From Rhizomicrobium sp. (GTDB lineage Bacteria; Pseudomonadota; Alphaproteobacteria; Micropepsales; Micropepsaceae), in NCBI GenBank assembly GCA_025451875.1, contig JANWJQ010000131.1, forward strand, positions 1 through 37,241: a stretch of DNA of 37,241 nt, read 5' to 3'. Under the pieces are notes generated by a model. It was not told where the DNA came from. It searched no databases and was given only the letters and a program-made list of their open reading frames with translations. How positions within the stretch are numbered: position 1 is the stretch's first letter; every line of letters starts with the position of its first letter. Below are positions 17,566 to 24,951 of the stretch, piece after piece. The translations under genes were made by a program, and so were the position numbers.

Positions 17566-17593
17566 ATTTGGGGTTGGTGGCCGCTGTTTCAAG
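17566..17593 (-). promoter_or_regulatory. Sigma-32 (RpoH)-like promoter of the small RNA
   Basis: Read on the minus strand: CTTGAAA (17593-17587), 13 nt, CCCCAAAT (17573-17566). The heat-shock consensus I recall is CTTGAAA, 11-16 nt, CCCCATnT, so only one defined position differs. Transcription would begin about 17559, just before the first C-rich hairpin. Confidence 0.55.
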
Positions 17594-17627
17594 AACCTTT
17601 CCGCGTTTTCACGGACGTTGCGGAATC

Positions 17628-18518
17628 CTAGAAAGTCCACTCCTTCGCGGCTTTCACAAGGAAGTCGCGGAAGGCCGCCACGCGCTTGGATTGGCGCAGC
17701 GCGTCGCAATAGACCAGATGCACGTCGAAGGCGGGGCCTTCCGTGTCGGGCAGCACGCGCACCAGATTGGGACGATCCGCCGCGATGTAGTCCGGCAGCG
17801 CCGCAACGCCCACGCCTGCTTCCGTCGCATGCAGGATGCCTGTGAGATTGTTGATGCGCAGCGCGCGGTAGCCATCGGGCGAAATCTTGCGCACTGCGTC
17901 GATCAACCAGTTCACGTCGCGAATTTCTGGCGCGGCGCTTTCGCCATAAGCGACAAGCGTGTGCTTGGTCAGATCGCCGAAATTCTGCGGCGTTCCGGCC
18001 TTGGCCAGATATTTCTGGTCCGCATAGAGATGATAGTGGACCGTGAACAGCTTGCGCTGGATGAGATCGGCCTGCACCGGTGCGCGCATGCGGATGGCGA
18101 TGTCGGCTTCGCGCTGCGCCAGATCCAGCTCGCGATCCTCGAACACCAGATGCACCTGCAGCTCGGGGAATTCCACGAGGAAGGACTCGATGCGCGGCAG
18201 CACCCAATAGGTGCCAAGGCCATGACTGGTAGTGATCTTCAGCGAACCGCGGGGCGCGGACTGCGCGTTCTTGAGCGCTTCTTCGGCTTGTCCGAGGCGC
18301 GAAAGCACATCGCTCACCGCGAGGAAGAGCAATTCCCCTTCATCGGTCAGCGTGAGCCCGCGCGCATGGCGCTGAAACAGCGGCGTGGTGATTTCTTCTT
18401 CCAGCGCGCTGATCTGGCGGCTGACGGCCGATTGGCTCAGCGTCAGCATCTGTCCGGCATGTGTGAAACTTCCAGCGGATGCGACCGCGTGGAATATGCG
18501 CAACTTGTCCCAATCCAT
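17628..18518 (-). CDS. LysR family transcriptional regulator
   Basis: The 296-aa product has the N-terminal winged helix-turn-helix (MDWDKLRIFHAVASAGSFTHAGQ; LSQSAVSRQISALEEEI in the recognition region) and a C-terminal periplasmic-binding-like effector domain. The effector domain shows VEFPELQVHLVF, LAQREADIAIRM, GVGVAALPDYIAAD and a tail VAAFRDFLVKAAKEW, which is the standard LysR length. It binds DNA as a tetramer, with an unknown co-inducer. It lies 30 bp downstream of trxB on the same strand, so co-transcription is likely, and there is no divergent target gene of the usual LysR type. Its target could be the trxB promoter or a remote locus. Confidence 0.92.
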   Translation of the reverse strand: MDWDKLRIFHAVASAGSFTHAGQMLTLSQSAVSRQISALEEEITTPLFQRHARGLTLTDEGELLFLAVSDVLSRLGQAEEALKNAQSAPRGSLKITTSHGLGTYWVLPRIESFLVEFPELQVHLVFEDRELDLAQREADIAIRMRAPVQADLIQRKLFTVHYHLYADQKYLAKAGTPQNFGDLTKHTLVAYGESAAPEIRDVNWLIDAVRKISPDGYRALRINNLTGILHATEAGVGVAALPDYIAADRPNLVRVLPDTEGPAFDVHLVYCDALRQSKRVAAFRDFLVKAAKEWTF

Positions 18519-18548
18519 CTTCGCGCCCCTCCAGACGCTAAGTGGCTG

Positions 18549-19490
18549 CTAGTGACCTCCGGCCAGAAACCTCTCCGCTTCCAACGCCGCCATGCAGCCC
18601 ATGCCGGCAGCCGTGACGGCCTGCCGGAATATCTTGTCCTTCACATCGCCCGCGGCGAACACGCCGGGTACGCTCGTCTTCGTCGAATCCGGCGCGGTCT
18701 TGATATAGCCGTCGTCGTCCATCTCGACCTGCCCGCGAAACAGCTCCGTCGCCGGCGAATGGCCGATCGCGATGAACAATCCATCCACGTCGAGCTGTTG
18801 CGACGTGCCTTCCGAAAGATTGCGCAGCTTGATCGCGGTCACGCCGCGCGGGTTGTCAGTACCGACAACCTCATCGACAACCGAATCATAAATTATTTCG
18901 ATTTTCGGATTCTCGATAAGGCGCATCTGATTGGTCTTGTCCGCACGCAGGGTTGGCCGGCGATGGATGAGCGTTACCTTGTCGGCGAAATTTGTCAGGA
19001 AAAGGGCTTCCTCGGCGGCTGTGTTTCCGCCGCCGACAACCGCAACGCGTTTGCCGCGATAGAAGAACCCATCGCAGGTCGCGCAGGCCGACACGCCGAA
19101 GCCCTTGAACTTCTCCTCGGTCGCAAGTCCCAGCCAATTGGCGCTGGCGCCGGTGGCGATGATGAGCGTCTCGGCGATGTAGCGGTCGCCCGAGTCGGCA
19201 ACCAAGGTAAACGGACGTTTGGCAAGATCGGCGGAGACGATGATGTCCTGCACCAGCTTGGTGCCGACATGCTCGGCCTGCGCCTGCATCTGCTCCATGA
19301 GCCACGGGCCCTGGATGGCTTCCGCGAAGCCCGGATAGTTTTCGACTTCGGTGGTGATGGTGAGTTGACCGCCCGGCTGAATGCCCGCGATCATCGTCGG
19401 CTCCAGCATCGCGCGCGCGGCATAAATCGCCGCCGTAGCGCCCGCGGGACCGCTGCCCAGAATCACAACTTTTGAATGGATATCGGCCAT
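18549..19490 (-). CDS. trxB: Thioredoxin reductase (NADPH)
   Basis: The 313-aa product passes electrons from NADPH through FAD to thioredoxin. The FAD site is VVILGSGPAGATAAIYAARA (8-27), the redox disulfide is C136-A-T-C139-D, and the NADPH site is VAVVGGGNTAAEEALFL (about 149-165). The C-terminal FAD segment is GVFAAGDVKDKIFRQAVTAAGMGC. Length and motif order are those of bacterial low-molecular-weight TrxB. ATG at 19490 with GGAAG upstream is preferred over the in-frame GTG-type start at 19520, which would abut the preceding gene. The order on the minus strand is ELM1-like, trxB, lysR, with 30-bp gaps. Confidence 0.97.
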   Translation of the reverse strand: MADIHSKVVILGSGPAGATAAIYAARAMLEPTMIAGIQPGGQLTITTEVENYPGFAEAIQGPWLMEQMQAQAEHVGTKLVQDIIVSADLAKRPFTLVADSGDRYIAETLIIATGASANWLGLATEEKFKGFGVSACATCDGFFYRGKRVAVVGGGNTAAEEALFLTNFADKVTLIHRRPTLRADKTNQMRLIENPKIEIIYDSVVDEVVGTDNPRGVTAIKLRNLSEGTSQQLDVDGLFIAIGHSPATELFRGQVEMDDDGYIKTAPDSTKTSVPGVFAAGDVKDKIFRQAVTAAGMGCMAALEAERFLAGGH

Positions 19491-19520
19491 GGCGCTTCCG
19501 TGGGTAAACGGGACGCGCAA

Positions 19521-20519
19521 TCAGTCGCTGGCCCCTGCCTTCATATCGGTAGCGTTCGTGCAAACGTCAAGAAGTTCGGCAATACGCTTTGCCGCACGGC
19601 CAGTCTCATCCAGCGGCGCGTAATCCCATTGCTCGATTCGGCCCATGAAAGGTCGAGAAATACCCCGCGCCATCAGTGATTGGTGGAACCTGTCGAATTT
19701 TGCAGAACCGCCCGGCAACGGAAAAATATGCACCGGTTTTCCGGTGACGGCGGCGTCACAAGCCATATTCACCGAATCGGCGGTCACCAGAAATGCGTCG
19801 GCCCATCCGAGCACGCCGAGATACGGGTTCTCGCCTTCGCCATTCCAGAAATAGGCACTGCTGTCTTTCAGCGCGGCTGCGATGCGCGCGACGTTCTCTT
19901 CGCCGGTGCGCCGCGAGACGGTGACCATCAAGCCCATCGTCTTGCTTAATTCCACAAGCGCCGACGTGAGGTTTTCGACCGTGGCGGAATCGAATCGATA
20001 GGCTTTGCTTTTGCCGCCGATAAGCACGGCGAGACGCGGTGCGCGAAGCGTCTGGAATCGATCCTCGAACTGGGCTCTCGCGGCGGCAAGCTTTTCGCGC
20101 GTAATGCGGTTGGGACTGCCGAGGATCGAAAAGACATTGGGGCCGATCACCGCATCGTGTTCGGGCGGGATGACGAGGTCGAACGCGGACAGAGGCACAC
20201 GCGGGTCCTGACATTGGACGAGCAGGGTGCGGTCGCCGCTCGCTTTGCGGATCGCGATCATCAACGGAATGCTCTCGCGTCCCACACCGATAGCTAGCCT
20301 CGGCCAAGGCGGCGCGATCGGGTCGGACCCCGCGGCAAGCCTGGAAAAAGGTGATCCTGGACTGAAGGGGGCCAGCTTGTTCCACGGCCAGGCGAGGCGG
20401 ACCCGCTTGGCAATAATCGGCAAGCCCAAACGCTCCGCGAGACCCAGAGCCTGGTTTTCCATGCCGGCCGTGCCATTGGTCACGGTCCAGCAGGCATTCT
20501 CGAGGGGGGCTGCCGACAC
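19521..20519 (-). CDS. ELM1/GtrOC1-like protein (DUF1022), putative nucleoside-diphospho-sugar glycosyltransferase
   Basis: The 332-aa product matches the bacterial relatives of plant mitochondrial fission factor ELM1. The N terminus reads CWTVTNGTAGMENQALGLAERLGLP. Further motifs are LVIPPEHD (about 115), LIGGKSKAYRF and the C-terminal glycosyltransferase-like block TADSVNMACDAAVTGKPVHIFPLPG. The fold is probably GT-B. Some proteins of this family are annotated as glycosyltransferases of surface polysaccharide, but no reaction is established. The GTG start at 20519 has no strong ribosome site. It precedes trxB by 30 bp and diverges from the Lrp-type regulator across 87 bp. Confidence 0.85.
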   Translation of the reverse strand: MSAAPLENACWTVTNGTAGMENQALGLAERLGLPIIAKRVRLAWPWNKLAPFSPGSPFSRLAAGSDPIAPPWPRLAIGVGRESIPLMIAIRKASGDRTLLVQCQDPRVPLSAFDLVIPPEHDAVIGPNVFSILGSPNRITREKLAAARAQFEDRFQTLRAPRLAVLIGGKSKAYRFDSATVENLTSALVELSKTMGLMVTVSRRTGEENVARIAAALKDSSAYFWNGEGENPYLGVLGWADAFLVTADSVNMACDAAVTGKPVHIFPLPGGSAKFDRFHQSLMARGISRPFMGRIEQWDYAPLDETGRAAKRIAELLDVCTNATDMKAGASD

Positions 20520-20606
20520 GAAGTTTCTCGGTACCGAAATATTATTGCGTGGATGACGCGGCGGGAGGATAATGGTGGGTCACTTTCTAACCCTCCCGGA
20601 CCCTTC

Positions 20607-21083
20607 ATGGAACATCATAAGCTCGACTCCATAGACCTGCGTATTCTTTCCGAACTCCAGGCCGATGGCCGGATCACCAATGTCGAGCTTTCCCGGCGGG
20701 CCAAGATTACCGCGCCGCCATGCCTTCGCCGGATGCGGGCGCTGGAGAAGGCCGGATACATAAAAGGCTATCACGCCGATCTCGACGGCAAGCAGCTTGG
20801 TTACGAAGTGACGGCGTTCGTGTTTGTGGGCCTTTCCAGCCAGGCCGACGCCGATCTGAAGCGCTTCGAAGAACAGGCGCGTTCGTGGCCGCAGGTGCGC
20901 GAGTGCTACATGCTGTCGGGTGAGGTGGATTTCCTTCTGAAATGCGTGGCGAAGGATCTGTCGTCCTTCCAGTCCTTCATCACCGACACGCTGACGGCGG
21001 CCAAGAACGTGGCGGGCGTGAAGTCCTCGCTCGTCATCCACCCATCCAAGCGCGAACCCGGTGTGCCGGTGGAAGTGAAGTAG
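20607..21083 (+). CDS. Lrp/AsnC family transcriptional regulator
   Basis: The 158-aa product has the N-terminal helix-turn-helix (LDSIDLRILSELQADGRITNVELSRRAKITAPPCLRRMRALEKAG, read in blocks) and the C-terminal RAM ligand domain (VTAFVFVGLSS, VRECYMLSGEVDFLLKCVAKDL, GVKSSLVIH). It is of standard length. Such proteins regulate amino-acid metabolism and transport genes as octamers. An amino-acid permease lies about 2.4 kb downstream on the other strand and may or may not be a target. ATG at 20607 fits the family start; an upstream in-frame start at 20553 would add 18 unlikely residues. Its stop abuts that of the convergent MFS gene. Confidence 0.93.
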   Translation: MEHHKLDSIDLRILSELQADGRITNVELSRRAKITAPPCLRRMRALEKAGYIKGYHADLDGKQLGYEVTAFVFVGLSSQADADLKRFEEQARSWPQVRECYMLSGEVDFLLKCVAKDLSSFQSFITDTLTAAKNVAGVKSSLVIHPSKREPGVPVEVK

Positions 21084-22730
21084 CTACTCGATGCTGCGCT
21101 TGTAGGTTTCCGGCAGGAACAACAGCGTCACGATAAAGCCGATGCCGGAGACGATCGCCGGATACCAGAGTCCCGCATAGATGTCGCCCGTGGCCGCGAC
21201 GATGGCGAAAGCTGTCGCGGGCAGAAAGCCGCCAAACCAGCCGACGCCGACGTGATACGGCACCGACAATGCGGTGTAGCGGATGTTTGTCGGAAACAGC
21301 TCAACCAATGCCGCCGCCTGCGGCGCATAGAGCGCGGCGGCGGCCAGTCCCAAAATCAGCAGCAGGATCAGCACGCGTGTTTTATCGACGGCGTTCGGAT
21401 CGGCCTTGTCGGGATAGCCCGCATCGGCGAGCGCTTTCTTCAGCCGGACGTCGAAGTCCTTTTTCGCTGCCGTCAGATCAGTGGGATTCATCATGCGGCC
21501 GTCGGGGCTGGCGACATCCTCCGCGCCGATCTTCACCCGCGCGAAGCCTTCGCTCGCCGCTTCGTTGCGATAGGGAATGCCGGCGCTGGTGAGCGCGCTC
21601 TTCGCGATATCGCAGGAGCTGACATATTGCGCCTTGCCGATGAGATCGAATTGCACGGAGCAGTCGGCGGGCGCGGCGATCACGGTTACCGGCGATTTCG
21701 CGGCCGCCGCAGCGAGGGCCGGATTCACAGCTTCGGTCAACATCTGGAAAACCGGAAAGACGGCGAGCGTTGCGACCAGAAGCCCCGCCAGCATCACCGG
21801 CTTGCGGCCAATCTTGTCCGACAGCCATGCCAGGAAAACGTAGAACGGCAGCGTGATCACCGTGACGGTCATCACCAGCGTGTTGGCATCAGCCAGATCG
21901 AGCTTCAGAACATGCTGCAGGAAGAACAGCGTGTAGAACTGCGCCAGATACCAGACCACGCCTTGTCCCGTCAGAATGCCGATGAGCACGATGAAAATCG
22001 TCTTCAGATTGGCGCGGCTGGTGAAGGCTTCGCGCAGCGGTGCTTTCGAGACGCGGCCTTCGTCACGGATTTTCTTGAATAGCGGCGATTCATCCAGCTT
22101 CAAGCGAATCCACAGCGAGATGACCAGCAGCACCGCGGACAGCAGGAACGGCACGCGCCAGCCCCAATCGGCAAAAGCGCTTTCGCCCATCGCGCGCTGC
22201 ACGATGAGGATCACGCCGAGCGCGAGGATCAACCCGATGGACGCGGATAGCTGAATCCATCCGGTGGATGCGCCCCGTTTGTTCGCGGGCGCATGTTCGG
22301 CGACATAGATTGCTGCGCCACCATATTCGCCGCCGATGGCGAAGCCTTGCAGCACGCGCAAGCCGACCAGCAGCCATGGCGCGGCAAGGCCGATCATGTT
22401 CGCGTCCGGCAGAAGTCCTGCCACGAACGTCGCCACGCCCATCACCGTGATGGTGACGAGGAAGGTGCGCTTGCGGCCCGTGCGATCGCCGAGGCGTCCG
22501 AAGAACACAGCGCCGAAGGGGCGTGCGAAAAATCCGGCGGCGAAGGTCAGGAGCGTAAGGATGTAACCTTGCGTGTCACCGGCGCCTGCAAAGAAATGCT
22601 TCGCGATGATCGGCGCGACAGAACCGTAGATGAAGAAGTCATACCATTCGAACACTGCGCCTGCCGACGACGCGACAACGACGAGACCCATGCGGCCATT
22701 TTGCGCCGCAGCATTGGATGAATCGGACAT
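21084..22730 (-). CDS. MFS transporter, metabolite:H+ symporter (MHS) family, with large periplasmic insertion
   Basis: The 548-aa product is a 12-helix inner-membrane symporter. MHS signatures are FEWYDFFIYG, GRLGDRTGRKRTFL, GLRVLQGFAIGGEYGGAAIYVAEHAP and WGWRVPFLLSA. The second half has LSDKIGRKPVM. The family is usually about 430-450 aa. The extra length is a roughly 115-residue hydrophilic stretch between helices 9 and 10 (about residues 333-450 from the chosen start), which topology puts in the periplasm. It contains two cysteines (about 357 and 373), able to form a disulfide. Start ATG at 22730 has GGGGAGA upstream. It follows the PAS gene by 63 bp. Substrate is probably an organic acid or amino-acid derivative. 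Confidence 0.9.
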   Translation of the reverse strand: MSDSSNAAAQNGRMGLVVVASSAGAVFEWYDFFIYGSVAPIIAKHFFAGAGDTQGYILTLLTFAAGFFARPFGAVFFGRLGDRTGRKRTFLVTITVMGVATFVAGLLPDANMIGLAAPWLLVGLRVLQGFAIGGEYGGAAIYVAEHAPANKRGASTGWIQLSASIGLILALGVILIVQRAMGESAFADWGWRVPFLLSAVLLVISLWIRLKLDESPLFKKIRDEGRVSKAPLREAFTSRANLKTIFIVLIGILTGQGVVWYLAQFYTLFFLQHVLKLDLADANTLVMTVTVITLPFYVFLAWLSDKIGRKPVMLAGLLVATLAVFPVFQMLTEAVNPALAAAAAKSPVTVIAAPADCSVQFDLIGKAQYVSSCDIAKSALTSAGIPYRNEAASEGFARVKIGAEDVASPDGRMMNPTDLTAAKKDFDVRLKKALADAGYPDKADPNAVDKTRVLILLLILGLAAAALYAPQAAALVELFPTNIRYTALSVPYHVGVGWFGGFLPATAFAIVAATGDIYAGLWYPAIVSGIGFIVTLLFLPETYKRSIE

Positions 22731-22793
22731 GCATGTTCTCCCCGCGCAAAGTGCTAGCGGAGAGAAGGGCAAAGCTGCAAGTCTGAAAGGAAA

Positions 22794-23357
22794 TCAGGCG
22801 TCCGCGCGGGCGGGCGGAACATCGATGATCTGGCCGCCATTCGCGCGCGCCATTTCGCGCGCCAGCATCACGCTCTGCTTGTCGAAGACAAAGGCGTGCA
22901 GGATCATGTTGACGGTCTCGCCGTCATCCGACAGCGGCAGGCAGATGCATTCGAACGGCTCGTAGCCGCGGCCGATCCAGCCGCTGTCGCCCCGTGCATG
23001 CACGATGGCTTTGTCGCGCGCGCATTTGCGGAAGATGGCGGCGACGCCTTTGCCCGCAGCTTCATTGAAACCGGAATAGATCTCCTTGACGGTCTTGCCG
23101 GTGGAGTCCTTGAAGAAATACTGCGCGACCAGCGTGCCCATCAGGCGATAGCGGAAATCGACGATGCCGGGCAGTACCTCGACGAGCATCACCCAGCCCA
23201 GATGCTCTTTCAGTTCGGACGCCTTGACGTCGCCGCGCGACGGCATCGCGCGTTCTCCGCGCTTGCCATTCCAATAGGCGAGCAAAAATCCGAGCGTCTC
23301 GTTTTCGAGCGCGGCCGGATTGATCTGCGTTTCGACGCTGTGCAAACGGTCGTTCAT
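22794..23357 (-). CDS. PAS-domain protein (PAS_5 type)
   Basis: The 187-aa product is a single PAS-fold domain of the alphaproteobacterial PAS_5 type, with no kinase, cyclase or DNA-binding partner domain. Visible blocks are LLAYWNGKRGERAMPSRGDV, WVMLVEVLPGIVDFRYRLMGT, YSGFNEAAGKGVAAIFRKC and YEPFECICLPLSDDGETVNMILH. The family is often encoded as a stand-alone protein and its ligand is unknown. The start has AAGGA 7 nt upstream. It sits between an amino-acid permease and an MFS transporter on one strand; a sensory or regulatory role towards them is a guess. Confidence 0.82.
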   Translation of the reverse strand: MNDRLHSVETQINPAALENETLGFLLAYWNGKRGERAMPSRGDVKASELKEHLGWVMLVEVLPGIVDFRYRLMGTLVAQYFFKDSTGKTVKEIYSGFNEAAGKGVAAIFRKCARDKAIVHARGDSGWIGRGYEPFECICLPLSDDGETVNMILHAFVFDKQSVMLAREMARANGGQIIDVPPARADA

Positions 23358-23369
23358 CGGCGTCCTTCC

Positions 23370-23466
23370 CCGGCGGGAAACTACGCGCAGAGACTTAATT
23401 GCCGGTTAGGACGCAGTCGCACACGCCGCGCGGCCAACTTGACTGGGACGTCAGTTTCCCCGCCGG
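23370..23466. repeat. Long-range inverted repeat between permease and PAS genes
   Basis: CCGGCGGGAAACT (23370-23382) and AGTTTCCCCGCCGG (23453-23466) are reverse complements apart from one extra base, and lie 70 bp apart. The pair nearly fills the 117-bp intergenic gap. On the minus-strand transcript it would fold a large stem just upstream of the PAS ribosome site. There is no T-run. Confidence 0.5.
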
Positions 23467-23474
23467 CATGGCTT

Positions 23475-24893
23475 TTATTTGATCTTTGCCAGCTTGCTCG
23501 CGCGCATGCTGTAGGCGAAATACACAAGCAAACCAATGCCATTCCAGAGCAGGAACCACCACTGGGTGAACGTCGGCAAGCCGTTAAAGAAAAGATAAAC
23601 GCAGCCGATAATGCAGATGGGGCCGACGATCCAGGGCAGGGGCGTTTTGAACGCGCGGGGGCGGTTCGGGTCGCGCATGCGCAATACCAGCATTGAAACC
23701 GCGACGGCCACGAAGGCGCAGAGCGTCCCGGCATTGGCGAGCAGGGCGATTTCATCAAGGCGCAGCGTTGCCGCCATTGCGGCGACGACGACGCCTGTCA
23801 CCGCCGTCATGAGAACGGGCGTGCCGCGCGTTTTGTGAACCACGGAGAGTGACGCGGGCAGCAAGCCATCGCGTGCCATCACGAAGAAGATGCGGCTTTG
23901 CCCGTACATCAGCACAAGAATGACAGTCGGCAGCGCGATGATGGCCGCGCTCGCCACAAGCTGTGCTTCGAAGCCGCGATGAAGGTTGCTCAGGATATAG
24001 ACCAGCGGCGCGCCGCTCTTGGAGAAATCCAGGTAGGATGACGCACCGAGCGCTGTTCCGGCGACCCCGATATAGATCAGCGTGCAGATCGCCATCGAGC
24101 CGATGATGCCGATCTTCAGATCGCGGCTCGGATTTTTGGTTTCCTCCGAGGCGGTGGACACCGCGTCGAAACCGTAGAAGGCGAAGAAGACCAGTGCGGC
24201 CGCCGCCAGAACGCCGCGCTTCACGCCGTCCGGATCGACATGCGCCGAGAAGCCGTAAGGCATGAAGGGATGGAAGTTTGCGGAATTGAAACCCTGGCTC
24301 GCCAGGATCACGAACAGGATGAGCGCGGCAATCTTGATGCCGACGAGAACCAGATTGACCGTCGCGCTCTCGCGCGTGCCGATGATGAGCAGGATGGCGA
24401 CCGCCGCGGAAATGATGATCGCGGGCAAATCGACCAACCCGCCGGACATCACGCCATGCAGAAGCGGCGTTGGGATCGCCCAGCCGGCGTTCTGGATGAA
24501 CTCGGCCACATGGGCGGACCAACCCACGGCGACCGCCGCGGAGGCGACGGTGTATTCGAGAATAAGGCTCCAGCCCACGATCCAGGCCAGCAATTCCCCG
24601 AGCACCGCGTAGCTATAAGTGTAAGCGCTGCCCGCCGCCGGAATGATCGTGGCCATCTCGGCGTAACAGAGCGCCGCGCAAGCACAGATCACACCGCACA
24701 GAAGAAATGAAAGGATGACCGCGGGACCCGCGAGCCCGGCGCTGATGCCGGTGAGGGTATAGATGCCGGTGCCGACGATGGCGCCGACGCCCATCGCGAT
24801 CAGATGCCACCAGCTCAGGGTTGGGCGCAAACGGGCGCTGGCATCGACGGCGGCGAGTGCGTCCACGGATTTGCGGCGGTTCCAGAATGACAT
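23475..24893 (-). CDS. APC-family amino-acid permease
   Basis: The 472-aa product is a 12-13-helix inner-membrane amino-acid transporter. It has the first-helix signature LIAMGVGAIVGTGIYTLTG (about 30-48), then ALCYAEMATIIPAAGSAYTYSYA and GFDAVSTASEETKNPSRDL, the motif typical of the cationic/YfnA-like amino acid permease group. The start at 24893 has GAGGGGGAA upstream; an in-frame start at 24947 would overlap the intergenic spacer. It is 58 bp downstream of the amidohydrolase on the same strand, and the two may form a unit that imports and processes amino-acid derivatives. Substrate cannot be read. Confidence 0.92.
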   Translation of the reverse strand: MSFWNRRKSVDALAAVDASARLRPTLSWWHLIAMGVGAIVGTGIYTLTGISAGLAGPAVILSFLLCGVICACAALCYAEMATIIPAAGSAYTYSYAVLGELLAWIVGWSLILEYTVASAAVAVGWSAHVAEFIQNAGWAIPTPLLHGVMSGGLVDLPAIIISAAVAILLIIGTRESATVNLVLVGIKIAALILFVILASQGFNSANFHPFMPYGFSAHVDPDGVKRGVLAAAALVFFAFYGFDAVSTASEETKNPSRDLKIGIIGSMAICTLIYIGVAGTALGASSYLDFSKSGAPLVYILSNLHRGFEAQLVASAAIIALPTVILVLMYGQSRIFFVMARDGLLPASLSVVHKTRGTPVLMTAVTGVVVAAMAATLRLDEIALLANAGTLCAFVAVAVSMLVLRMRDPNRPRAFKTPLPWIVGPICIIGCVYLFFNGLPTFTQWWFLLWNGIGLLVYFAYSMRASKLAKIK

Positions 24894-24951
24894 GCGATTC
24901 CCCCTCGGCTGGCGCGCCAAGCTAGGGGGGACCGCCCGCCGCTGCAAACCC

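Noticed and set aside
17332-18207. 291-aa minus-strand open frame across the small-RNA region and lysR
   Set aside because: It is out of frame with the clear LysR protein, has no ribosome site and low-complexity Arg/Gly/Ala composition typical of a high-GC shadow frame.
17529-19475. 648-aa plus-strand open frame antisense to lysR and trxB
   Set aside because: It is antisense to two unmistakable genes, with His/Arg-rich shadow composition and no motif.
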